NCBI GenBank assembly: GCA_016713645.1
Contig: JADJOU010000001.1
Coordinates: forward strand, 62,001-126,000
DNA length: 64,000 nt
Direction: 5' to 3'
DNA from: Bacteroidota bacterium
GTDB lineage: Bacteria; Bacteroidota; Bacteroidia; Chitinophagales; JADJOU01
Part shown: in pieces, positions 39,677 through 50,795 of the stretch
How the letters are laid out: each line of letters begins with the position of its first letter
Numbering within the stretch: position 1 is the first letter of the stretch
Translations under genes and position numbers: made by a program
The notes under the pieces: generated by a model
The model's input: only the letters and a program-made list of their open reading frames with translations
The model's database searches: none
Told to the model about the DNA's origin: nothing

Positions 39677-42292
39677 CTAAAACCCAATTTTCTGACCCTT
39701 TCCGCCTTCCAGCATATTGTCTTTTTCGATATCAAATTCCTTTACATCCTCAATGCTCACCGTATGCTTCATTTTCTCCGTTCGCTGTTTCATCGTCAAG
39801 GAAGCCAATCTCAAATTCTGATTTTTCACAATTTGTTCGATTACCTTTCTCACCGCTCTTGCATTGCCAAAGTATTTATTCTTATAGCGAATCAATTGCT
39901 CCACATATTTTGTCAAACACTCTGCAGCAGGAGCATCCAATTTGAGGTCTTCTTTCTCCAACATCTTGATGATAATCGTCATCAATTCCTCTGAAGTATA
40001 ATCTTCGAATTCGAACTTTCGATCAAACCTCGATTTCAAGCCTGGATTGGACTCCAAGAATTGATTCATTCGATCTGGATAACCCGCCACGATGACGATC
40101 AATTCCCCGCGCATATCCTCCATCCGCTTCAAAAGCGTATCGATGGCTTCATATCCATAATCCCCGGAGAGCCTTGGGCTAAAGAGTATGCCTCGTCGAT
40201 AAATAAGACAGATCCCCTCGCTCGCTCGATGAGTTCGTTGGTTTTCATAGCCGTTTGACCGATAAATCCACCGACCAATTTTCTCTCGATCGCATTCGAT
40301 AAGTTCACCGCGCTCAAGGATTCCCAATGCGCGATAGATTTTTGCCACGATGCGCGCAACAGACGTCTTGCCCGTTCCTGGATTTCCAGTGAATACAGAG
40401 TGCAGGGAGAATTTATTTAAAACATCCTTCTTCTCTTCTTTGTAATACTTGACCAATTTGACGAGTTCAGTAATTTCTTTTTTGACATTATTGAGTCCTG
40501 TCAAAGCATTTAATTCCGCCAAGCTCTCCGTCAACAATTCATTGTCAACTGGAATATCTGGCTTTTTATGTCTTGTATCTTCAAATACTTCTTTGATATC
40601 GTCTTCGGTAATGGTATTCAATTCGTCGATAGACAATTCATTCACATTTTCCTTTTTCATCAAGCGCAAACCGAGATTCATCTTCGCTTCGCTGATGAGG
40701 GATTTCACCATACGCGCATTGCCAAAAGAACGGGTGCGGGCTCTATATGAATCCACCAATTTCTTGTACAAATAAGTTACAGCTGTATCTTCAATAATCA
40801 ATTTATTGTCTTTGACAGAACTCAAAGCAATTTCCTTCAATTCCTGCGGCGTATAATCTGGGAAGTCGAAATAGTGTATAAATCTAGATTTCAAACCTGG
40901 ATTGGAATCTAAAAACACCTCCATTTCCTTTGGATAACCCGCGACAAAAATCGCGATATCTCCAGGGCCATCGCTCATCTCTTTGATGAGGATTTCAATC
41001 ACTTCTCGACCGAAATCTTTATTGTCCTCTCCACTTCTAAACAGGGAATACGCCTCGTCGACAAAGAGAATTCCACCTCTCGCCTGCTCTATGGCATCTT
41101 TTACTTTTGGAGCTGTCTGTCCGATGTATTCTGCTACCAAATCCGCTCTGTCCACTTCATGCACATGGCCTTTGGAGAGCAAGCCCATTTTATTGAATAT
41201 CTTGCCCAATAATCTTGCAACCGTCGTCTTTCCTGTTCCGGGATTTCCAGTGAATACTGAATGCAAAGTAATATTGCTATCTTCTTCAATCCCTTTCTCC
41301 TTGCGCAGTTTGAGGAAATTGAGGTATTGGATATAATCTTCTTTGACTTCTTTTTTGATGACTTCAAGCCCTGTCAAATGGTCCAATTCAGCGATCAATT
41401 CCTCTAAAGTTTTAGAAGATGGATCGTTGACATTATTGGCCGCATGAACCGGCATCGGCAAGAATTCTGCATTCGGGAAGAAGACTGGTGCTTCTCCCTC
41501 AATAAAGCTATCGCCCGTGCTGAATGGAACCACCGCTAAAAGGGTGTCCATAAAGAGAATCTCCAAGGTGTAATTATCATCGTACCAAGTTCCCTTGGTA
41601 TCGCTTCCCCAGCCAGATTCAAACATAAAAGATGTTCCGTTTAAGACTTTGTTGAGTCGCACAGAAGAGCCTTTCAATTGGTGGGCATCATTGCTGAAAT
41701 TGAAGACCAATTCGCACATCCAATCTTTGGGAAATAAATTATTGATCAAACATTCCACCCATACATAGCGGGTTTCTTTGCTATTGAATTCGCTGAGGTA
41801 TTTTCGCTGACCAAGCGGCACATTGCTATCAGGGCCTTCATAGAGCTTGATGGAGGCAATATTGAAATACTTATTCTCTTGGGTAGAAACGGAACCGCCA
41901 TTGTAAACGTAGAAATAAGAAGTTGCAATCAATTCATTGTCGATATAGGCCTCCCAGCAATACTCATCTTCCTTCCAGAAAGCACCTGGCTTTTCCATGC
42001 CCCATCCCTCGCGAATAAAGACAATATTCTCTTCTGGCTTAATGGTTCTTTTAAATTCCAATTGACAGAGTTCTTTCCGTGAACCAGCCACTGAAAAGGC
42101 TTTGAGATGTATCACAGTCTCCCACTCCTGCTCGTCAAAATTCTTGTTGTAAAAAGCAAATTCCGCATAGATATACTTGGTCTCCGTAGAATCAAATACG
42201 ACTCTATACTTCTTCTTATCGATCATCCATTCATTGCTGGAATAGACTTTCAGGCTTTTAAATTTGTATTTTTCTATATTGCTCATCCGCAC
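39677..42292 (-). CDS. Double AAA+ CbxX/SpoVK-type ATPase with duplicated N-terminal domains (hidden paired indels)
   Basis: 871 residues as read (start possibly at Met-3). Residues 1-275 hold two copies of an unrecognised beta-rich domain (REGWGMEKPGAFWKEDEY, then SGWGSDTKGTWYDDNY, each followed by a LIAT/LLAV strand). Then two AAA+ modules of CbxX/CfqX type: HSVFTGNPGTGKTT with ILFVDEAYSLF (about 347-410), and HSVFTGNPGTGKTS (about 637). In the second module the frame is wrong from about 40275 to 40164: one extra A and one missing G cancel. The true frame reads KLVGGFIGQT and SVLFIDEAYSLAQGSPGDYG, restoring Walker B. Such ATPases remodel protein assemblies; the partner is unknown. Confidence 0.85.
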   Translation of the reverse strand: MRMSNIEKYKFKSLKVYSSNEWMIDKKKYRVVFDSTETKYIYAEFAFYNKNFDEQEWETVIHLKAFSVAGSRKELCQLEFKRTIKPEENIVFIREGWGMEKPGAFWKEDEYCWEAYIDNELIATSYFYVYNGGSVSTQENKYFNIASIKLYEGPDSNVPLGQRKYLSEFNSKETRYVWVECLINNLFPKDWMCELVFNFSNDAHQLKGSSVRLNKVLNGTSFMFESGWGSDTKGTWYDDNYTLEILFMDTLLAVVPFSTGDSFIEGEAPVFFPNAEFLPMPVHAANNVNDPSSKTLEELIAELDHLTGLEVIKKEVKEDYIQYLNFLKLRKEKGIEEDSNITLHSVFTGNPGTGKTTVARLLGKIFNKMGLLSKGHVHEVDRADLVAEYIGQTAPKVKDAIEQARGGILFVDEAYSLFRSGEDNKDFGREVIEILIKEMSDGPGDIAIFVAGYPKEMEVFLDSNPGLKSRFIHYFDFPDYTPQELKEIALSSVKDNKLIIEDTAVTYLYKKLVDSYRARTRSFGNARMVKSLISEAKMNLGLRLMKKENVNELSIDELNTITEDDIKEVFEDTRHKKPDIPVDNELLTESLAELNALTGLNNVKKEITELVKLVKYYKEEKKDVLNKFSLHSVFTGNPGTGKTSVARIVAKIYRALGILERGELIECDREKIGRWIYRSNGYENQRTHRASEGICLIYRRGILFSPRLSGDYGYEAIDTLLKRMEDMRGELIVIVAGYPDRMNQFLESNPGLKSRFDRKFEFEDYTSEELMTIIIKMLEKEDLKLDAPAAECLTKYVEQLIRYKNKYFGNARAVRKVIEQIVKNQNLRLASLTMKQRTEKMKHTVSIEDVKEFDIEKDNMLEGGKGQKIGF

Positions 42293-42440
42293 TAAATTTT
42301 AAAGGTATAACAATTAAACACCCCGATTTAATTCAAAAAGTAAATAAAGTGATTTTTTTTGAAGAAAATCAACTTTTTAATGCACATTTTATCCCTATAG
42401 GTAAATTGGCTTGAAGGTACTATAAAATAAGGGGATAGAC

Positions 42441-44373
42441 CTATACCACTTCGGCTGCTTTCGCCAATTCTTTTCTCAATTTGGTCAAATACATATTCAT
42501 TTTTAAACCCAACATGACTGCCTCTTCATTTTTTTCTTCTTCAGCTATTTTGAGCTGCACTTGATTTTGTTCAATCATTTCCGTAACTAGCAATATTTTA
42601 TATCGAGCAACGGCCTGGATGATATCCCTCGAGTAATTTTCATTCCACTTGGGCAATTGAACATCTTTATCGCGATTATTCCAATTGGCCAAATCATATT
42701 GATAGGTCGTCACCTCTTCCGCTGCCTTTCTGATTTCTTCATTTTCATGATGCAAATAATACTTCAAATCCAGCACGGTATTCTCTTTATACAAACTTTT
42801 CACATGCTGATATAAAACTTGGTACAAGGGATGTTTCAACACAGTATCCTCTAAATTTTCGAAGACGTAATGCACGAGGTGATGCTCAGAATCAGCAATT
42901 ACATCGCCGCCTTTTTCCAATAGCAATCTGCAAATCTCTCGCTCACATGCATACATCGGTGAGGTCGCATCCGTCTGAAAAACTTCTTCTACAGCTTCGC
43001 GATGCACCACCTGTTCGATGATTTCCTTTTCGTTGGTATTGAGTTTTTGTTTGTCGTAAAACTCTTTGCGCTTTTTCTTCTGGACTTCATTGATCACCAA
43101 TTGCTCTTGCACTTTCAATAATGCACTGCACTCTTTGATATAGAGGGAGCGCCTAATTGGGTCAGGTATTTTGGAGATTGATTCAATAATTTCACCGATC
43201 AATTCGCTCTTCTTGACTGGATCATTCTTGACTTCTTCGAGAATCAATTTTGATTTAAAGAGGATAAAATCCGATGCATTGTGCTCGACAAAACTTTTAA
43301 ACTTCTCCGCTCCTTCCTTGCGGATATAGGAGTCGGGATCTTCATTATCTGGCAGCAAAACCATTTTCAGATTCATGCCTGCCTCTAAGACCATATCCAA
43401 TCCGCGCAATGCGGCTTTTACACCTGCAGAATCCCCGTCATATAGGATGATGATGTTCTCCGTAAATTTTTTGATCAACTTGATTTGATCCACGGTGAGA
43501 GCCGTTCCTGAAGATGCCACCACATTCTCTACACCGCCTTGATGCATAGAGACCACATCGGTATATCCCTCCACGAGCAAACAGTGATCTTCTGCTCTTA
43601 TCGCCTTCCTAGCTTGTGATATGCCATAGAGAATTTTACTCTTTTGATACAATTCACTCTCTGGCGTATTGATGTATTTGGGGGCATTGTCTTGGGTAGT
43701 CAACTTCCTTCCACCAAATCCAATCACTTTGCCTGAGAGGTTGTGGATGGGGAACATGACGCGCCCCTTATAAAAAATCGCGGTATTGTTGATTCTCTCC
43801 GATTTTTGTCAAACCGGCTTTGACCAAATTATCCATGGTATAGCCGCTCTTAATGGCTTCGTCGGTAAATTTTTGCCAATCATTGAGGCAATAGCCCAAA
43901 TTAAATTTCTTGATTACTGCATCAGAAAATCCGCGCTCTCGCAAATAGCTATAGCCAACAGCCTTTCCCTCATCGGTCTCCCAGAGATTCGACTCCATCT
44001 TTTGCATGGCATATTGCAAGACGATATACAAACTGTCGATTTGCGTCTGCAATTCTTTGCTCTCTTTGCTCGACTCAATTTCTTCAATTTCGATGTGAAA
44101 TTTCTTCGCTAAAAATCTTAGAGCATCAGGGTAGGAAAACTGTTCGTGCTCCATCAAAAAACTCACCGATGTTCCCGATACGCCACAGCCAAAACACTTA
44201 TAAATTCCCTTGGCTGGAGATACTGAAAAAGAGGGTGTTTTCTCATTGTGGAATGGGCAATTGCCGATATAATTAGAACCCCTTTTTTTCAAGGTCATAA
44301 AATCACTCAACACATCCTCTATGCGAGCTGCATCAATAATTTTTTGAACGGATAAAGGAGATATCATTGCCAT
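42441..44373 (-). CDS. dnaG: DNA primase DnaG (one frameshift)
   Basis: About 643 residues. The N-terminal zinc ribbon has Cys39, His42, Cys60 and Cys63 (CPFHNEKTPSF, YKCFGCG). The TOPRIM domain has LLVEGYTDVVSMHQ and IILYDGDSAG. A C-terminal helicase-interaction region follows. The frame breaks near 43790 (one extra or two missing bases); the intended sequence runs ERINNTAIFYKGRVMFPIHN. DnaG makes RNA primers for replication and is essential, so the break is almost surely an error in the sequence. Confidence 0.94.
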
Positions 44374-44431
44374 AGCATCCCGAAAATAATGGATTTTATC
44401 GAAATAAGAAAAATTAAATAAAAAACGCCGA

Positions 44432-46927
44432 TTACTTATTCATCTTATTCAATACCTCTGTGCGTTTTACGCTGAATTCATCTTTTTTATCTCCGACGAC
44501 TTTCAAGGCATTGCTGATGGCAGTTTGGTAAGCAAATTTTCCAAACCACTCATCTTTGTTCTCGTCCATAAATTTCTTGATCAAGACGAAACCATTATTG
44601 AATAGTGCATCATTTTTATTCGCCAAGAAAGTGCCGAGATGTCCAAAGGCAAATGCTTTTTGAAAGCCCGATTCACGCGATAATTTATCTAAGAAAAACC
44701 CATAATAACTGGAGTCTCCATTCGCTGCGATTTGATTCATCACAATCGATTTCAAGGATTGGTTTTTTGTGTCCTTTCTCTTCACAGCCTCTGCGAAGGC
44801 CAATTTCTTATCGCTCTGACCGATTGCTTTCAATGCCTCAGCTTCCACGCGATAAGAACTATCGCTCAGCAATTTGAAAAATAAATCTTTGTATTTCTCT
44901 GCATTCAACTTCACCAATTTATCAATAGCTGCTGTCTTCACATTAAAGGTCTTGTGGTATTGTGCTAGATTGATCATCTTCTCTACCAAACCTGTATCTG
45001 TCTCTTTCAATTTTATTGCTTTGACCGCTTCCACGGCAATCATGGTGAATGGGGAATTGACTGCAGCGCGGAGCAGGCGTTGAACATCTTCTTGATCTTT
45101 ATGCTCTTTAAAATACTTGATCGCCTCTAATTTATCATTAAAGAGCGGAGCCATTTTAAACTGCGCTATCCACTCTTCAGTTGTCTTGTGATCGATGCGC
45201 TCGCATATCGTCGTCTTCTCAACATCTATATTGACAAAGTGGATTTTTGCAAATTTTGTTTTGATAAAAAACGAATCGCGCACATGGGTGATGGTGATCG
45301 ATTTTTTTATCTTATTGGTATCACCATAGACATCTACCACCATCAGCAATTTATAGACAAAATAATCATCGATATTGTGTTTTTGATGGGTATAAATATG
45401 CACGCCAGAATCTGTCTTTACATAATCAAACGTGAGTATTGGATGGCCTCCAACGAAAAACCACTGATTGAAAAACCAGTTTAAATCTAATCCTGTCACT
45501 TCTTCAAAACACTGTCTGAGGTTGGAAATCTCCGCTGTTTTGTACGCGAATTTTGTCAAGTACAATTTCAATCCTTTGAAGAAAGCTTCATCGCCTAATG
45601 TCTTTCTCAAGTGATGCAAAACGCGTCCTCCTTTATTATAACTCAATACATCAAACATCTCCTCTTGATTGCCATAATCAAAGCGAATCAGTGGTTGTAC
45701 CTTTTGCTTAGATTGCTTGTAATAGGCCTCTGCATCGCTGTAGTTCGTTTCATCTGCATAAGCTCTACCCTTATAATGCTCAAACCACAAATACTCTGAA
45801 TAGTTCGCGAATGATTCATTCAAGGGCAAATGACTCCATGACTCACAAGTCACCAAGTCACCAAACCAATGATGGCATAACTCATGCGCCACGGTTTCAT
45901 CATCATTATTATCCAAGAGTTCTCTAGTATCTTTCTGAACAAAATTATTGAAAGTCACAGCACTCGTATTCTCCATCGCACCTGCGACGAAATCGTGCAC
46001 GATGATTTGCGCATATTTATCCCAAGGAAAATCCACGCCCAATTTATTGCTAAAAAACTCCATCATCGCTGGAGTCCTTCCAAATATAGGTCTCGCCATC
46101 GCTTCATACTGTGGCTCCATATAATAAGAGACCTCTTTGCCTCTCCAAGAATCTTTGACAATTTTATAATCTCCAATCGCAATCATCGTCAAATACACCG
46201 AATGCGGGATAGTCTGTGCCCAAAAATCCGTATAGGTTCCATCCGCATTTTTTGTGCTATTCAATAATTTACCATTGCTCAAACTCACAAAACCAGCTTC
46301 TCTGGTGATGACAATTTCCTGTGTGTGTTTTTCATTGGGTATATCAATTGTGGGAAACCAACAAGCGCTCGCTTGCGTTTCGCCTTGAGACCAGACATGT
46401 CTAGGCTTGAGTGAATCCTTTCCATCGTGGTTGATAAAATACAAACCTTTGTCTTCGCGGATTGCTTTGCTGCCGCCTTTTGGCAATTCATTGGGTTTGG
46501 CCGTATAGGCGATAAACAATTTAAATGTATCGTTCTGGGTATACTTCTTATTGAGTTTGATATGAATCACCGCGCTATCATAAGTAAAGTTGAGATCTCT
46601 CGTCTCGCCGCCAGCAATCAATTTCACCTCATGAATATCGAATGCCTTGGCATCGATATTGACGCTATCCGTTGCATAGAAATAGGGCTTCATCGTCAAC
46701 CATGCCTTTCCTTGCAATTGGGCTTTCTCCCATACAGGACTTATCTCCAATCGCGTATGCAATAGATCCATATAATTATCCTTGGTCGCGCGATAGACTT
46801 CCACAGAGCGATTTTTATGCCCTGTTATCTTGACTTCTGGAAGATTGGTGGCAACTTTTTGATTGACTTTGCAACTCGCTAATAAAACGATGAACAGCGA
46901 TAAAATATAAACTCGATTCGAAAACAT
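44432..46927 (-). CDS. M1-family aminopeptidase, lipoprotein
   Basis: 831 residues, intact. The signal peptide ends in a lipobox (LLASCKVNQ), so the enzyme is anchored in the envelope. The M1 substrate motif GAMENTSAVTF (about residue 315) and the zinc site VAHELCHHWFG with the third ligand in NESFANYSEYLW are present. After the catalytic part are HEAT-like helical repeats, typical of bacterial M1 enzymes. It should remove N-terminal residues from peptides outside the cytoplasm. Single gene, 58 bp downstream of it lies dnaG in the other direction of reading order. Confidence 0.93.
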   Translation of the reverse strand: MFSNRVYILSLFIVLLASCKVNQKVATNLPEVKITGHKNRSVEVYRATKDNYMDLLHTRLEISPVWEKAQLQGKAWLTMKPYFYATDSVNIDAKAFDIHEVKLIAGGETRDLNFTYDSAVIHIKLNKKYTQNDTFKLFIAYTAKPNELPKGGSKAIREDKGLYFINHDGKDSLKPRHVWSQGETQASACWFPTIDIPNEKHTQEIVITREAGFVSLSNGKLLNSTKNADGTYTDFWAQTIPHSVYLTMIAIGDYKIVKDSWRGKEVSYYMEPQYEAMARPIFGRTPAMMEFFSNKLGVDFPWDKYAQIIVHDFVAGAMENTSAVTFNNFVQKDTRELLDNNDDETVAHELCHHWFGDLVTCESWSHLPLNESFANYSEYLWFEHYKGRAYADETNYSDAEAYYKQSKQKVQPLIRFDYGNQEEMFDVLSYNKGGRVLHHLRKTLGDEAFFKGLKLYLTKFAYKTAEISNLRQCFEEVTGLDLNWFFNQWFFVGGHPILTFDYVKTDSGVHIYTHQKHNIDDYFVYKLLMVVDVYGDTNKIKKSITITHVRDSFFIKTKFAKIHFVNIDVEKTTICERIDHKTTEEWIAQFKMAPLFNDKLEAIKYFKEHKDQEDVQRLLRAAVNSPFTMIAVEAVKAIKLKETDTGLVEKMINLAQYHKTFNVKTAAIDKLVKLNAEKYKDLFFKLLSDSSYRVEAEALKAIGQSDKKLAFAEAVKRKDTKNQSLKSIVMNQIAANGDSSYYGFFLDKLSRESGFQKAFAFGHLGTFLANKNDALFNNGFVLIKKFMDENKDEWFGKFAYQTAISNALKVVGDKKDEFSVKRTEVLNKMNK

Positions 46928-47062
46928 AATAAAAAAATGTGCGCGAAGATACGGAGGAATCGTTTAAATTCTATATTATTCGAAATCAATGGCTATAATG
47001 GTTGCTAATGGGCTTTTGCGACCATCTTTTTACATTAAACATAGTAACAATACATATGATTA

Positions 47063-49582
47063 CTAACTAGATAGACCTTTTCTTATATACTTTCGTTTTT
47101 TTCGCTTGATTTTGAAAAGTTTAATCAACTCGAGTATGGCGATTACAGAAATAGAACCGATGCCTGCACTTATAAAATGACTGTAGCCAGGGAATTCAAA
47201 ACTGAATAAATCTTGCAATTTAGGAACAGAAATAACGGTTACCAGCATGATGACAGCAGCGGTGATAATAAACAGCACCGCATAATTTCTCTCTGTAAAG
47301 ACCGCAAAGAAACTCCGCGTCTTCGATAGATCTGCGAGTATGAGAAATACATTCCCAATGATTAAAGCGGAAAAGGCAATTGCCCTCACCTCTCCTTCTG
47401 TATGGCCTTCATGGATGGAGAGAAAATAAATGATCAAGACCATGGCCAACAATAAGATTCCTTGAAATACACTCCACATAATTTTACTCCAACCAAAAAA
47501 TTTATCCGCTGGATTTCGCGGAGGTCGATTCATAATGCCCTTTTCCTCTTGTTCGTATTCAAAAGCGATTGAACAAACAGGATCGATAATCAATTCCATA
47601 AAAACAATATGCAAGGTCATGAGCAGCAAGGGTAATCCACTGAAAAAAGCGGGCAGCAAGGTCAAGCCGATGATGGGTATGTGAATCGCGATAATATAGG
47701 ACATGGCTTTTTGCAAATTGTCAAATATCCTTCTGCCTGAGCGCACAGCCGCTACAATAGACGCAAAATTGTCGTCTAATAAAACCAATGACGAAGCTTC
47801 GCGAGCGACATCCGTTCCTTTATTTCCCATCGATATACCAATATGGGATGCCTTCAATGCAGGTGCATCATTCACGCCATCACCAGTCATTGCCACAATT
47901 TCATGATTCGCTTTCAATGCTTGCACAATGCGCAATTTTTGTTCTGGTTGCACACGCGCAAATATCGTCGCATGCACAATTTCTTTTTTCAGCGTTTCAT
48001 CATCCATCTTACTCATTTCATCGCCCGTGATGATAACATCCGATTTGAGTCCAATTTGATTGGCGATAGACCTCGCTGTGATGGGATAGTCGCCCGTGAT
48101 CATCATCACTTTTATTCCTGCGTGATAGCATTCTTTGATGGCATGTGGCACTTCAGTTCTTATGGGATCTTCAAGGCCCAATAGACCACAGAAATGAAAT
48201 ACAAAGTCCGATTGATTCTCTGGAAGCACAGCATCGCTTTTTGATACATTGGCTACTGCCAATACGCGATATCCCTTATCCGCCAATTCATTCACGATTT
48301 TTAAATGCTTGCTCTTTTCAGCTTCCGTTAAATTGCAAAGCCCCATAATCGCCTCTGGAGCGCCTTTTGAAGAAATCGATATTTCGCCTGTCTCTGTATT
48401 CTTCACCACCCGCGTCATGGCAAATAATTGTTTTGACAAAGGGTATTCTCTAATCAATTCGTATGCATGAAATGGGGGCAATGCAAGCGTTGAATAGGTA
48501 TTTCCAATTGCTTTTTCCATTGGATCGACTGCATCAAATTGCGAAGCCAATTGAGCTGTGATCATCAATTGCGACAGCGATGATTTATTGTCAACAAATG
48601 CTGCTTTTTCTATTAAATGTTCGCCATCATAGAGATAGGCCAATTCCATTCTATTCTGTGTAATGGTTCCTGTCTTATCTGTACAGAGAACCGTCGCTGA
48701 GCCCAAAGTCTCAATCACTGATGGATTTCTCGTCAGCACATGAATTTTAGACAAGCGCCATGCACCCAATGCGAGAAAGACAGTGAGTACAACGGGAAAT
48801 TCCTCTGGCAATATCGCCATGGCTGCGCTCAATCCGCTCAATAAGGATTGTATAAAATTGCCTCTTGTAAAATAAAAAGCCGCGACAACGCCTACACTTA
48901 AAATTCCACCGATGATGAATAATTTTTTAATCAATGATTGCATCTCTATCTGCAGTCTGGTAGAGTCTTGAACAATGCCTTGCAATGATTTACCAATCTT
49001 GCCAAATTGGGTTGCTTGTGCAATCGCAATCACTTCAGCGATTCCCTTTCCGCCAACTACCAATGTACCGCTATATACAAATTCGGATTCACCTTGCTGC
49101 TCAGTTGGTGGATTTTTTTGAACGGGAATAGACTCACCTGTCAGCATAGATTCATCGACCATGAGGTTTAAACTCTCGATAATTTTTGCATCTGCTGGTA
49201 CTCGATCCCCTTCGTGCAATCGAATCATATCGCCCACGACCACTTCTCTGCCCGGTATCCGAACTTCCACGCCATCTCGTATCACCAATGCTCTAGGAGA
49301 GGATAATCGCTTGAGCGCGTCGAGTGCCTTTTCTGTTTTTTGATATTGATAAAATGTGATAAAAATGATGATGAGGGTTGTGGACATCAAGATGATTCCT
49401 TCAATCGTGTCGCCCAGCAAGATGTAGAGAATCCCGCTGCTTATCAATAAGAGAAACATAGGCTCTTTAATCACCTCAAAAGCGATATGCCAAACACTCT
49501 TTGCGCGAGTGCTTGGCAATTCATTGTATCCTTCTGTTAGTAATTTTTTATTCGCCTCTGCTGCTGTCAACCCTTTTATCAT
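47063..49582 (-). CDS. P-type cation-transporting ATPase (calcium-type, P2)
   Basis: 839 residues, intact. Cation_ATPase_N start (GLTAAEANKKLLTEGYNELP), actuator loop MLTGES (about 148), transmembrane PEEFP, phosphorylation site CTDKTGTIT (Asp about 300), KGAPEAI in the nucleotide domain, hinge TGDGVNDAPALKASHIGI and a C-terminal cation ATPase domain, about ten membrane helices. The membrane motif has Glu-Glu-Phe where SERCA-like pumps have Glu-Gly-Leu; that variant is common in bacterial members. Likely exports Ca2+ or a similar divalent cation, substrate inferred. Confidence 0.9.
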   Translation of the reverse strand: MIKGLTAAEANKKLLTEGYNELPSTRAKSVWHIAFEVIKEPMFLLLISSGILYILLGDTIEGIILMSTTLIIIFITFYQYQKTEKALDALKRLSSPRALVIRDGVEVRIPGREVVVGDMIRLHEGDRVPADAKIIESLNLMVDESMLTGESIPVQKNPPTEQQGESEFVYSGTLVVGGKGIAEVIAIAQATQFGKIGKSLQGIVQDSTRLQIEMQSLIKKLFIIGGILSVGVVAAFYFTRGNFIQSLLSGLSAAMAILPEEFPVVLTVFLALGAWRLSKIHVLTRNPSVIETLGSATVLCTDKTGTITQNRMELAYLYDGEHLIEKAAFVDNKSSLSQLMITAQLASQFDAVDPMEKAIGNTYSTLALPPFHAYELIREYPLSKQLFAMTRVVKNTETGEISISSKGAPEAIMGLCNLTEAEKSKHLKIVNELADKGYRVLAVANVSKSDAVLPENQSDFVFHFCGLLGLEDPIRTEVPHAIKECYHAGIKVMMITGDYPITARSIANQIGLKSDVIITGDEMSKMDDETLKKEIVHATIFARVQPEQKLRIVQALKANHEIVAMTGDGVNDAPALKASHIGISMGNKGTDVAREASSLVLLDDNFASIVAAVRSGRRIFDNLQKAMSYIIAIHIPIIGLTLLPAFFSGLPLLLMTLHIVFMELIIDPVCSIAFEYEQEEKGIMNRPPRNPADKFFGWSKIMWSVFQGILLLAMVLIIYFLSIHEGHTEGEVRAIAFSALIIGNVFLILADLSKTRSFFAVFTERNYAVLFIITAAVIMLVTVISVPKLQDLFSFEFPGYSHFISAGIGSISVIAILELIKLFKIKRKKRKYIRKGLSS

Positions 49583-49664
49583 AAGTATAAAGTTATGACA
49601 ATTTAGGGAGAAAACGAAGCTATTTTTAAATCAATTTTTCTCTGTGAAAACAGCAAAAATCAAC

Positions 49665-50240
49665 TTATACTTTAAACACAAAAGTATCTAAAGCATTTCG
49701 CGTGCGGGCGGTCAATTCGCGGGTTTTATAGGGCTCTTCCAGCGTCTCTGCTTCAGTCAAATATCCAATCGCAATGATGCAAATCGGATCTTGATTGCCT
49801 GATAATCCCAAAGATTCAATTAATTGAACTTTATGAAATCCCGCCATGGGATGACAATACAAATTCAAAGCAGTTGCTTGTAAAAGCAAATGCGCATTTG
49901 CCATTCCCAAGTCGTGATGCGCCCATGCATTTTCCTTCTGACTCACTTTAAATGAACGCCTTGCAGAGGTAATAATGAATGCGCCGGCATTCTTTGCCCA
50001 AGGCTGATTGCCGGGCATCAAGGTTGCCAATATTTTTTCATAACCCTCCTCCCCTTTTTTTGAATAGAGATATTCCCAAGGCTGCTCATTATTGGCACTC
50101 GCTGCCCAACTCGCCGCTTCAAAAAGGGTGTTTAATGCATCATCAGAAATTTCCTTATCAGCGAATGCCCTTGCGCTCCAGCGGTTCTTGATGATATCTA
50201 AAACGGGATATTGCGTCTGCGGAATTTTAATTGAATTCAT
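49665..50240 (-). CDS. Nitroreductase-family FMN oxidoreductase
   Basis: 191 residues, intact. N-terminal RWSARAFADKEISDDALNTLFEAASWAAS and SANNEQPWEYLY carry the FMN phosphate-binding Arg and Ser residues; AHHDLGMANAHLLLQATAL is the dimer helix; IAIGYL is the C-terminal strand. Such enzymes reduce nitro compounds or quinones with NAD(P)H. It follows yceI after 7 bp. A broken second copy is at 51286-51469. Confidence 0.9.
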   Translation of the reverse strand: MNSIKIPQTQYPVLDIIKNRWSARAFADKEISDDALNTLFEAASWAASANNEQPWEYLYSKKGEEGYEKILATLMPGNQPWAKNAGAFIITSARRSFKVSQKENAWAHHDLGMANAHLLLQATALNLYCHPMAGFHKVQLIESLGLSGNQDPICIIAIGYLTEAETLEEPYKTRELTARTRNALDTFVFKV

Positions 50241-50247
50241 GTCTAAC

Positions 50248-50780
50248 CTATTTTTTGATCAATTGAATCTCACTGATGATTTTCACTTCTTCGCTGACCA
50301 TCACACCGCCTGTCTCCAATGCTGCATTCCAAGTCAAACCGAAATCAGAGCGATTGATTTTTCCAGTCACGGTAAATCCGGCTTTGACATTTCCGTATGG
50401 ATCTTTGGTGATACCGCCAAACTCTACATTGACATGCATATTTTTTGTGACGCCTTTAATCGTCAAATCTCCATGTAAATCAAAATGTCCATCATGGTGT
50501 TTATTCTCCGTTCCAGTTCCTTTAAAAGTGATTTTCGGGAATTGTGCTACATCGAAAAGTCAGGGCTTTTCAAATGTCCGTCTCGCTGTTCACTATTCGT
50601 GTCGATGCTATTCACATCAGCAGTAAAATGAATTTCCGCTGTTGAAAAATCATCACCCTGTGTCGTTACATTGATATCAAAAGAATTGATATTTCCTGTG
50701 ACATTGGTGATCATCAAATGTTTGATTTTAAATTGCAATTCACTGTGTGAAGGGTCTAATACCCATTGATTTGTTTCCAT
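50248..50780 (-). CDS. YceI-family lipid-binding protein, copy 1 (one frameshift)
   Basis: About 177 residues when a T missing from the CTTTTCGATG stretch near 50560 is restored (SPDFFDVAQFPKITFKGTG). WVLDPSHSELQFKIKHLMI and INRSDFGLTWN are family hallmarks of this lipocalin-like barrel, which binds isoprenoid or similar lipids. No signal peptide, so cytoplasmic. In this lineage it sits with pirin and a nitroreductase, a redox or quinone-related context. Copy 2 at 51477-52008 has the same break. Confidence 0.88.
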
Positions 50781-50795
50781 GTTTTTTGATTTTAC

